A program made the position numbers and the translations under genes. The notes under the pieces were generated by a model. That model was not told the DNA's origin. It did not search any database and saw nothing but the letters and a program-made list of their open reading frames with translations. Below, one piece after another: positions 1 through 5,691 of a stretch of DNA of 9,997 nucleotides (positions within the stretch are counted from its first letter, which is position 1; each line of letters starts with the position of its first letter). Location of the stretch: NCBI GenBank assembly GCA_963933885.1, contig CAWVWF010000132.1, positions 1 to 9,997 of the forward strand, written 5' to 3'. The DNA comes from CAWVWF01 sp963933885 (GTDB lineage Bacteria; Bacteroidota; Bacteroidia; Flavobacteriales_C; GCA-002722245).

Positions 1-230
1 ACACTCTGACCAAAACTATAAAGTACGATTGAGTTAAATATCAAATGCATCCAATCTGCATGTATAAGACTATGAGAAAACAATCGATAAACTTCATTTC
101 TATGTTTAATTGCATAAGCGTTAAACAATAAGTTTTGCTTTAGCTGAGGATCCTCAAATGCTTTATAAGATGTTAGACAAGTAAGTCCTAAAATAACGTA
201 CGTAATGATTGGCTGTATTTCTTGTACCAT
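1..230 (-). CDS. Rhomboid family intramembrane serine protease, N-terminal part (runs off the window)
   Basis: The first 76 codons of a rhomboid protease are visible; the rest lies beyond the left edge. The start is an ATG at 230. Residues 8-20 form the first hydrophobic segment. A loop with NAYAIKHRNEVYRLFSH (37-53) and the signature HADWMHLIFNS (57-67) follow. In characterised rhomboids such as GlpG, the HxxxN of the second membrane helix (here His62 and Asn66) forms the oxyanion site. The catalytic GxSG serine and partner histidine should lie in the missing part, so activity cannot be judged. Rhomboids cut membrane proteins inside or next to their transmembrane helices. The gene begins 10 nt after the stop of the preceding membrane-protein gene, so it is very probably the last visible member of the TPM operon (2343 to 1). 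The family call is firm from the motif; the substrate is unknown. Confidence 0.88.
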   Translation of the reverse strand, partial: MVQEIQPIITYVILGLTCLTSYKAFEDPQLKQNLLFNAYAIKHRNEVYRLFSHSLIHADWMHLIFNSIVLYSFGQS

Positions 231-240
231 AATTAGTTAT

Positions 241-1116
241 TTACCAACTCCCATTACTCCCTTTTCCTGAGAATAAATTAGTTTTAATATATTCTATTGT
301 CTCTTCTGAAGTATCTAAACCTGATATTGAAGCTTTCATAGAATCATCCCATTCTATTGAATCCCAATGACCATTATAAATCCCAGAAAATTGATGCATT
401 AATTCGTGAAGATATCCAGCATCTCCTTTCGAATCTATCCAAGATATGCCTACAACTTCTAATGTGAAATTAAAAACCCATTTTACAACCTTAAAAAGTA
501 ATAAGCTGGGTATAGCACCTGCCATTAAACCAAGCATCATACCTGAAAAATAATTAGAAGTCTCTATCGTAAAATAAGAAACTCCATAATTAACAGGAAC
601 AAAAAGTATTACTAAGCTCCAGATATAAACTATTCTCGGATATAATCTCATTCTCGAAAAAGCTGTTAATCGAGGACTATTTCCAAATGAAGCTAAGTAA
701 AGTAATTTTTCAACATGTGGTTTAAAAACTGCATATGGTCGTTTTTTCCGAGACGCAACAACCTGCCAGTTGGCTAGTAATATCCTTTTCTTTTTCAACT
801 GTCTCCCTAATCCATTTTCTATTGCATCCACCCAGGCTAAAACAGAAAAATAAGTAAACTTTCCTCTAACCTGATACATCATAAATTCAGAGGTAGGTTT
901 TTGCTTTTTTATCCACTGAAGAAATGGTATTAAATTAATAAAAAACCCTATAATTATTAACCAAGAAATTGTTGTAACAGTTGACTGTACTGTCTTCTTT
1001 TCAGAATAAGTTAAACCTTCACTAGTGTCCTGTCTTTCATAATCATGCAATCTCTTAGCTTCTCCTTGAAAAGTAAAGAATAATAAAAAGACAATATATC
1101 TTAAATATAGCCTCAT
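241..1116 (-). CDS. Membrane protein with signal peptide and Gly/Ser C-terminus, paralogue of the neighbouring 1113-1886 product
   Basis: This 291-residue protein belongs to no family I can name with certainty. Residues 1-20 look like a signal peptide ending GEA. Predicted membrane spans are near 46-68, 162-182 and 190-212, with a basic, probably cytoplasmic domain between the first two. It aligns by eye with the 1113-1886 product over nearly its whole length: WIKKQKPTSE/WLKNQKQTKE, RGKFTY/EGKHSY, KKKRILL/KEKRIIL, RKKRPYAVFK/RRKAPLLVYK, FNFTLE/FNYSLK, AGYL/AGYF. The tail ends SGKGSNGSW, a short echo of the Gly-rich ...SGSW ends of many membrane-bound TPM proteins. The ATG at 1116 is preferred over a TTG at 1122 because it forms an ATGA overlap with the upstream stop and follows a strong Shine-Dalgarno site. 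Position between a TPM protein and a rhomboid suggests a membrane-quality or complex-assembly role, which is inference only. Confidence 0.8.
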   Translation of the reverse strand: MRLYLRYIVFLLFFTFQGEAKRLHDYERQDTSEGLTYSEKKTVQSTVTTISWLIIIGFFINLIPFLQWIKKQKPTSEFMMYQVRGKFTYFSVLAWVDAIENGLGRQLKKKRILLANWQVVASRKKRPYAVFKPHVEKLLYLASFGNSPRLTAFSRMRLYPRIVYIWSLVILFVPVNYGVSYFTIETSNYFSGMMLGLMAGAIPSLLLFKVVKWVFNFTLEVVGISWIDSKGDAGYLHELMHQFSGIYNGHWDSIEWDDSMKASISGLDTSEETIEYIKTNLFSGKGSNGSW

Positions 1117-1886
1117 GACCAATCACCTCCTGCTCCTCCAAAATCACCTCCATAGAAATCTGAGTAACCTGAAAACGAGCTTCCAAAACTTCCAAAACCA
1201 TAATTAACGTATTCTGGTCCTAACAAAAATTGATTCTTCTTATTCTCCCACATTAAATCCTTCCAAAACATCCCTAAAAAGAATCCATAATAATGAGCCA
1301 TTGCTATTTGGAAATAACCTGCAGTTTCTTTTTTTGTAAGTGATCTTTCAGCGCTATATTTTAATGAATAGTTAAATGTCATATGCGCTATAAACCAAAG
1401 TGGCGCCGCAGGAATAAAACCAACTACAATCCCTCCTATTCGTGTTCCAATAGAAGTACTTTCTACATCGTCAGAAAACGCGTAAGCGAATGCGTTTAAT
1501 ATGGACAGTAAAATTCCAACATCTAATAATGCCATAACTTTCGAATACGTTGGCATACGTTTAAAAGCTGTTGTTGCCATGTTTTTACCGAATGCTTTAT
1601 CTTTTAATAAACGATGGATTTTCTTTTTATAAACTAATAGAGGTGCTTTCCTTCGATCACAGGCTTGTTTCAAAACAAGTATGATGCGTTTTTCTTTTGA
1701 TAGATCTGAATTTGTTTCTACTTCAATTCTGTTCACCAAATCCAACACATTGTCGTAGGAGTGTTTTCCTTCAACATTATAGAGGAAAGCTTCTTTTGTT
1801 TGCTTTTGATTTTTAAGCCAATAAATATAGAAGGGAATGTTGACTATAAATATAATGTATACAGCAACGGCTAAAAATGACCACAT
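1113..1886 (-). CDS. Membrane protein with Gly-rich C-terminal tail, partner of the TPM protein
   Basis: This is a 257-residue protein of unknown function. The N-terminal hydrophobic segment (about 3-24) acts as a signal anchor. A basic domain (25-115) and two further membrane spans (about 118-137 and 146-168) follow. A region rich in aromatic residues (190-230) leads to a tail from 230 to the end made almost entirely of Gly, Ser, Phe, Tyr and Asp, ending GGAGGDWS. Such tails are typical of membrane-bound TPM (DUF477/YgcG-like) proteins, but this protein has no TPM domain. The TPM domain is instead encoded by the gene just upstream, 19 nt away. The protein is clearly homologous to the downstream 241-1116 product, so the pair arose by duplication. 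Its last codons contain the Shine-Dalgarno site for that gene. The ATG at 1886 is the natural start. Function is unknown; a scaffold or partner for the TPM protein is inference. Confidence 0.82.
   Translation of the reverse strand: MWSFLAVAVYIIFIVNIPFYIYWLKNQKQTKEAFLYNVEGKHSYDNVLDLVNRIEVETNSDLSKEKRIILVLKQACDRRKAPLLVYKKKIHRLLKDKAFGKNMATTAFKRMPTYSKVMALLDVGILLSILNAFAYAFSDDVESTSIGTRIGGIVVGFIPAAPLWFIAHMTFNYSLKYSAERSLTKKETAGYFQIAMAHYYGFFLGMFWKDLMWENKKNQFLLGPEYVNYGFGSFGSSFSGYSDFYGGDFGGAGGDWS
1126..1130 (-). promoter_or_regulatory. Shine-Dalgarno site inside the upstream gene's Gly codons
   Basis: On the minus strand GGAGG, extending to GGAGGTGAT, lies 9 nt before the ATG at 1116. It matches the 16S rRNA 3' end along nine bases. 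The same bases encode Gly-Gly-Asp near the end of the 1113-1886 product. This site and the ATGA stop/start overlap decide the start of the downstream gene and point to translational coupling. Most other starts in the window have no comparable site, as is usual in Bacteroidota. The match may therefore be a by-product of Gly codons. Confidence 0.55.
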
Positions 1887-1905
1887 ATGTAAATGTAATC
1901 TTTAT

Positions 1906-2343
1906 TTATTCTTCAAATGATATTTCGTTATCCAACTCGTTAACATCATTTTCATTAAATGGAAAATAGGTTTTCAATTGTTCTCCAGCCTTTATAATAC
2001 CTTCAGACAAACCTTTTCCGTATTCGGATTTTCTAAAATTACTTAGAACTACATCTCTTACTTCGTTCCAGTAATCATCATCCACTTTTTCACTTATTCC
2101 AATATCTCCTAGGACCGCAAATTTCTTATCCATCGTTGCTACATAAAACAAAACACCATTTCTTAAATCTGTTTTATGCATTTTCAATTTATCAAAAAGA
2201 AAAGCTGCTCTATCCATAACATCACCTTCACATGTATTTTCTACATGTAATTTAATTTCCCCTGACGTTTCACTTTCAGCCATCTCGATCGCATTGACAA
2301 TCTTAGCTTTAACTTCTTCCGTGAAAATCTGCGATGCATCCAT
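1906..2343 (-). CDS. Soluble TPM-domain protein
   Basis: This 145-residue protein is almost wholly a TPM domain (TLP18.3/Psb32/MOLO-1 family, formerly DUF477). Recognisable elements are AESETSGEIKLHVE (22-35), RNGVLFYVATMDKKFAVLGD (61-80) with the typical buried strand and ILGD-like turn, and an amphipathic C-terminal helix with YGKGLSEGIIKAGEQL (108-123). An acidic tail follows. There is no signal peptide or membrane span, so it should be cytosolic, unlike classical TPM proteins, which are secreted and anchored. TPM domains serve in photosystem II repair in plants and in membrane-complex assembly elsewhere; a bacterial role is not settled. It is the first gene of the operon with the two membrane proteins and the rhomboid. 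The ATG at 2343 lies about 40 nt after the htpG terminator, so a promoter is expected in 2344-2380. I see only a weak candidate there: TTTG, then 18 nt, then TATAC. Confidence 0.88.
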   Translation of the reverse strand: MDASQIFTEEVKAKIVNAIEMAESETSGEIKLHVENTCEGDVMDRAAFLFDKLKMHKTDLRNGVLFYVATMDKKFAVLGDIGISEKVDDDYWNEVRDVVLSNFRKSEYGKGLSEGIIKAGEQLKTYFPFNENDVNELDNEISFEE

Positions 2344-2380
2344 TGAATATTCTTTTGTATACCAACTTAATTAAAAAGTC

Positions 2381-2411
2381 AAAAAAAAGCCAATCCTAAT
2401 GGATTGGCTTT
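2381..2411 (-). terminator. Intrinsic terminator of htpG
   Basis: Read on the minus strand, AAGCCAATCC, loop ATTA and GGATTGGCTT form a perfect stem extendable by one A-T pair. An 8-T run (2388-2381) follows. It starts 8 nt after the htpG stop codon and separates htpG from the TPM operon. Confidence 0.93.
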
Positions 2412-2418
2412 AATTAAT

Positions 2419-4305
2419 TTACTCTATAATTTCAAGAGATCTATTTATGAAATCTGTTAATTCTTTACCTTTAAGTAAACCTACAGATAATAAAGCTAAA
2501 TCTGTTGCTTGTTTTGCTAACGTTGTTTGAACTCCGGCATCACCTTCATTCAATATCTTACCAACTAAAGCATGATTTGAGTTAACAACCAAGTTATAGC
2601 TTTCTGGCATGTTCCCCATGAAACCGCCTTGTCCACCAACTTTTTGCATTTCAGCCATTCTTCTCATAAACTCACTTTGAGTAATTTGAATTGGAGCATC
2701 TTTTTCACTTAAACTTTCGAATTGAACGTTATAAGTTGTTGGGTTAATTAAACCTTCGATTATTGGTTTTAACTTTTCTTCTTCCTCTTTAGAAAGTTTA
2801 CTTGGTAATTCTTCGTCTTTAAGAATCAATTTTTCAATTGTATCTGAATCAACTCTTGCAAAAGTAACATCAGTATTAGACTGCTCTAACTTGTTAACTA
2901 AGTGAGAACTTAATGCTGTATCCATAACCAATACATCATAACCTTTTTCTTCAGCTCTTGCGATGGCAGCATGATGAGCTACAGTATCGTGTGTATAAAG
3001 AACGATTGTTTTGTTCTCTTTATTTACTTGATTCACTTTGATTTTCTCAAGGTACTCGTCGATTAAGAAATACTCAGACTTAACGTTTTTGTAAAGCATG
3101 AATTTCTTAGATCTGTCTGCAAATTTCTCATCGCTTAACATTCCAAATTCGATAAACACTTTAATATCATCCCATTTACTTTCAAAATCAGCTCTCTCTT
3201 TAGTTGCTAATTCCTTTAGCTTATCAGCAATTTTCTTTGTGATATGAGAAGAGATTTTCTTAACGTTTTGATCACTCTGTAAATAAGATCTAGAAACGTT
3301 CAATGGAATATCTGGAGAATCTAAAACTCCATGTAATACAGTTAAAAAGTCAGGTACAATTCCTTCAACTTGTTCTGTAACAAAAACTTGATTACAATAA
3401 AGTTGAATTTTATTTTTCTGAACCTCCATATTAGGACTCAACTTAGGGAAATATAAGATTCCTGTTAAGTTGAATGGATAATCTACATTTAAGTGGATAT
3501 GGAATAATGGCTCTTCAAAAGACATTGGATACAATTCCTTGTAAAAAGTCTTGTAATCTTCATCTTTCAATTCAGCTGGTGCTTTCGCCCATGCTGGTTT
3601 TGGGTTATTTACTATATTATCAACAGTAATTTTTTCTGGCTCTGGAGCTTCTTCACCTTCTTTAACTTCTGCAGCAGGTAAGGTTTCTTCTTTTGTTCCA
3701 AATTTAACCGCGATAGGTAAAAACTTACAGTACTTATTAAGTAATCCTTGAATTTTTGATTCTTCTAAATAATCTTTAGCGTCATCTGAAATATGAAGAA
3801 TAATATCAGTTCCTCTTGTTTCTTTTTCTTCATCATTCAATTCATAAGAAGTACTTCCTTCACAAATCCAACGTGCTCCTGAAGTTCCTTCTTTAAAGGA
3901 TTTAGAGTAAACTTCAACTTTATCAGCGACCATAAATGCAGAAAAGAAACCTAAACCGAAGTGACCAATAATCCCATCTGCCTTGTCTTCATACTTCTGA
4001 ACAAATTCCTCCGCTCCAGAAAATGCGATTTGTGCAATATACTTTTCGATTTCTTCACCATTCATTCCTAATCCGCTATCACGAATTGTTAATGTCTTAG
4101 CTTCTTTATCAGCGATTACTTCAACTAGTAATTCACCCATATCTCCCTTAGCTTCACCTATCGAAGAAAGAGTTCTTAATTTCTGACAAGCATCTACTCC
4201 ATTCGATACTAATTCTCTTAAAAAGATTTCTTGATCAGAATATAAAAACTGCTTGATAATTGGAAAGATATTCTCCGCTTGTACATTAATATTTCCTTGT
4301 GCCAT
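2419..4305 (-). CDS. htpG: Molecular chaperone HtpG (bacterial Hsp90)
   Basis: This cytosolic, ATP-dependent dimeric chaperone is 628 residues long, close to the family norm (E. coli 624). The GHKL ATPase domain occupies about 1-205: FLRELVSNGVDACQKLR holds the catalytic Glu31 and magnesium-binding Asn35. DSGLGM (Asp76) binds adenine, and IGHFGLGFFSAF (113-124) is the glycine-rich ATP lid. An acidic Glu/Pro linker spans about 205-226. The middle domain contains IPLNVSRSYLQ, where Arg339 matches the gamma-phosphate-contacting arginine of Hsp90 proteins. The C-terminal dimerisation domain (about 510-628) carries a Gly/Met stretch near 552-562. All key residues are present and the reading frame is intact. 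The ATG at 4305 gives the expected MAQGNINVQAE start. The gene is monocistronic, ending in a strong hairpin. It is divergent from ilvE, and a sigma-54-like promoter with an upstream palindrome suggests stress-responsive activator control. Confidence 0.98.
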   Translation of the reverse strand: MAQGNINVQAENIFPIIKQFLYSDQEIFLRELVSNGVDACQKLRTLSSIGEAKGDMGELLVEVIADKEAKTLTIRDSGLGMNGEEIEKYIAQIAFSGAEEFVQKYEDKADGIIGHFGLGFFSAFMVADKVEVYSKSFKEGTSGARWICEGSTSYELNDEEKETRGTDIILHISDDAKDYLEESKIQGLLNKYCKFLPIAVKFGTKEETLPAAEVKEGEEAPEPEKITVDNIVNNPKPAWAKAPAELKDEDYKTFYKELYPMSFEEPLFHIHLNVDYPFNLTGILYFPKLSPNMEVQKNKIQLYCNQVFVTEQVEGIVPDFLTVLHGVLDSPDIPLNVSRSYLQSDQNVKKISSHITKKIADKLKELATKERADFESKWDDIKVFIEFGMLSDEKFADRSKKFMLYKNVKSEYFLIDEYLEKIKVNQVNKENKTIVLYTHDTVAHHAAIARAEEKGYDVLVMDTALSSHLVNKLEQSNTDVTFARVDSDTIEKLILKDEELPSKLSKEEEEKLKPIIEGLINPTTYNVQFESLSEKDAPIQITQSEFMRRMAEMQKVGGQGGFMGNMPESYNLVVNSNHALVGKILNEGDAGVQTTLAKQATDLALLSVGLLKGKELTDFINRSLEIIE

Positions 4306-4352
4306 TGTATATATTATTTAATAAAAGATTTTAATTTATATCAAAGCATCCT

Positions 4353-4368
4353 ATCAACGTAAGTGCCA
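4353..4368 (-). promoter_or_regulatory. Candidate sigma-54 (-24/-12) promoter of htpG
   Basis: The minus strand reads TGGCAC-TTACG-TTGAT. The sigma-54 consensus is TGGCAC-N5-TTGCA, so the -24 half is perfect, the spacing is exact, and the only core mismatch is A for C at -12. The inferred transcription start is near 4342, giving a leader of about 37 nt before the ATG at 4305. No good Bacteroidota sigma-A promoter (TTG, then about 19 nt, then TAnnTTTG) was found in the same leader. The call is inference from sequence match and position. Confidence 0.6.
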
Positions 4369-4380
4369 TTTGAAAAATGA

Positions 4381-4405
4381 TGACAAATTTTCGGATATTT
4401 TGCCA
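4381..4405. promoter_or_regulatory. Imperfect inverted repeat in the htpG upstream region
   Basis: TGACAAATT (4381-4389) and ATTTTGCCA (4397-4405) are inverted copies matching at 7 of 9 positions, with an inner spacer of 7 nt. It lies between the candidate sigma-54 promoter and the perfect palindrome at 4421-4436 and shares its TGACA half-site. It may be a second, weaker binding site for the same regulator, or chance in AT-rich DNA. Confidence 0.3.
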
Positions 4406-4420
4406 AAGGCCAAGAATTCA

Positions 4421-4436
4421 CTGTCAGTATTGACAG
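4421..4436. promoter_or_regulatory. Perfect palindrome CTGTCA-N4-TGACAG, probable activator or operator site
   Basis: The 6-bp arms CTGTCA and TGACAG are exact inverted copies around GTAT. The centre is about 60 bp upstream of the -24 element of the htpG sigma-54-like promoter, or about -86 from its inferred start. That is a normal place for an enhancer-binding-protein dimer. The arms are too short and the loop too plain for a terminator, and no T-run follows. Confidence 0.5.
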
Positions 4437-4439
4437 GAA

Positions 4440-4466
4440 TAAGCACTTTAAAACTCAATTTAGCAC
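4440..4466. repeat. Direct repeat of TWAGCAC with 20-nt period
   Basis: TAAGCAC (4440-4446) and TTAGCAC (4460-4466) repeat at exactly 20 nt, close to two helical turns, beside the CTGTCA palindrome and upstream of both htpG and ilvE. They resemble half of a CIRCE element but are direct rather than inverted. They may be a regulator site; support is weak. Confidence 0.25.
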
Positions 4467-4568
4467 AGTTCAACTATTATTTTTCACTTTTCTAACTTTT
4501 TATTGCCTTAGTATTGAGTTTTATTGTTTCTATTATTTAAATTAGCTGGTTCTATTATTTTAATTAAA

Positions 4569-5630
4569 ATGGGTAAAACAAACATCATCATTAACAAAAC
4601 AACATCTTCTAGATTAGAGGAGGTTGATTTTGATTCTATTCAATTTGGAAGAGAATTTTCTGACCATATGTTTATGGCAGATTATTCAGACGGAGAATGG
4701 AAAAATTTTGAAATTCTGCCTTTTCAGGATTTAAAGTTTAATCCAGCGTTTAATTCACTTCATTATGGTCAATCTGTATTTGAAGGGATGAAAGCACATG
4801 CTGGTAAAGATGGTGAAATAGTCCTGTTCCGACCTCTTGATAATTTTGAAAGATTAAACCGCTCATGTGCTAGACTGTGTATGCCCGCTATTGATCCTCA
4901 AATAATGCTTGAAGGCTTAAGCCAACTTGTAAACATTGATAAAGAATGGATTCCAAAAACAGCAGATGGATCTTTATATATCCGTCCGTTTATTTTTGCC
5001 ACTGATCAATATATTGGTGTTGCAGCTTCTGAAACTTACAAAATGATCATTTTTACTTGTCCAGTAGGTAAGTATTATGACAAAGCTGTTAAAGTAAAAG
5101 TAGAAGACGTATATTCTAGAGCAAGTCCTGGAGGAGTTGGTTATGCTAAAGCGGCCGGAAACTATGCAGCTTCTTTACTTCCTGCACAAATTGCTGCAAA
5201 AGAAGGTTATGATCAATTAATCTGGACAGATTCAAACGAACATAAGTATATAGAGGAAAGTGGTACCATGAATTTAATGGTAATCATTGATGGTAAAATT
5301 ATTACTCCACCAGCTGGAGAAACGATATTAGGCGGAATCACTAGAAACTCTGTACTTCAAATTGCAAATGACTTAGGCTATACAGTTGAAGAGCGTCCAC
5401 TTACAGTTGACGAAATCATAGAAGCTCACAACGCAGGAAAATTAACTGACATGTTCGGTACTGGAACTGCTGTAACTATTACTCACATAGCAGGATTCGG
5501 TAGAGACGGTGTTGACTATATGCTTCCTCCTGTTGCTGAAAGATCTATTTCTTTAAAATTGAAAGAAGATTTGGAAGCTATTAAACGAGGAAACTTAACA
5601 GTTGAACATGACTGGGTTGTTAAAGTTTAA
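4569..5630 (+). CDS. ilvE: Branched-chain amino acid aminotransferase
   Basis: This 353-residue PLP-dependent fold-type IV aminotransferase transfers the amino group between glutamate and the keto acids of leucine, isoleucine and valine, in the cytosol. The length and motifs fit the long subgroup that includes eukaryotic BCATs. SLHYGQSVFEGMKAH (63-77) is the N-domain signature, and YIRPFIFATD (137-146) follows. GGVGYAKAAGNYAAS (188-202) holds the PLP-binding Lys194. YIEESGTMNLMVIIDGKIIT (227-246) is the class IV signature with Glu230. GTGTAV (297-302) binds cofactor phosphate. The ATG at 4569 is preferred over a TTG at 4524, because the extra 15 residues are hydrophobic and outside the family pattern. 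It is a single-gene unit with its own terminator, convergent with the cyclase gene and divergent from htpG. No leader peptide, T-box or other attenuator is visible upstream. Confidence 0.97.
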   Translation: MGKTNIIINKTTSSRLEEVDFDSIQFGREFSDHMFMADYSDGEWKNFEILPFQDLKFNPAFNSLHYGQSVFEGMKAHAGKDGEIVLFRPLDNFERLNRSCARLCMPAIDPQIMLEGLSQLVNIDKEWIPKTADGSLYIRPFIFATDQYIGVAASETYKMIIFTCPVGKYYDKAVKVKVEDVYSRASPGGVGYAKAAGNYAASLLPAQIAAKEGYDQLIWTDSNEHKYIEESGTMNLMVIIDGKIITPPAGETILGGITRNSVLQIANDLGYTVEERPLTVDEIIEAHNAGKLTDMFGTGTAVTITHIAGFGRDGVDYMLPPVAERSISLKLKEDLEAIKRGNLTVEHDWVVKV

Positions 5631-5655
5631 GTAAATAATTCAACACAAATATTAT

Positions 5656-5683
5656 AAGACCATCTGATAGATGGTCTTTTTTT
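5656..5683 (+). terminator. Intrinsic terminator of ilvE
   Basis: AAGACCATCT, loop GAT and AGATGGTCTT form a perfect 10-bp stem followed by a 7-T run (5677-5683), 25 nt after the ilvE stop. On the other strand only a broken T-rich tract follows, so it would stop the convergent cyclase transcript less well. Confidence 0.95.
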
Positions 5684-5691
5684 GTGCTTTA

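Noticed and set aside
1117..1122. TTG start two codons before the 241-1116 gene
   Set aside because: The ATG at 1116 has ideal SD spacing and an ATGA overlap with the upstream stop.
4460..4466. CIRCE-like half-site TTAGCAC near htpG
   Set aside because: The partner copy is direct, not inverted, and GAGTGCTAA is absent, so it is not a CIRCE element.
4524..4568. TTG-started 15-residue extension of ilvE
   Set aside because: The hydrophobic residues do not belong to the cytosolic aminotransferase family; the ATG at 4569 gives the normal start.
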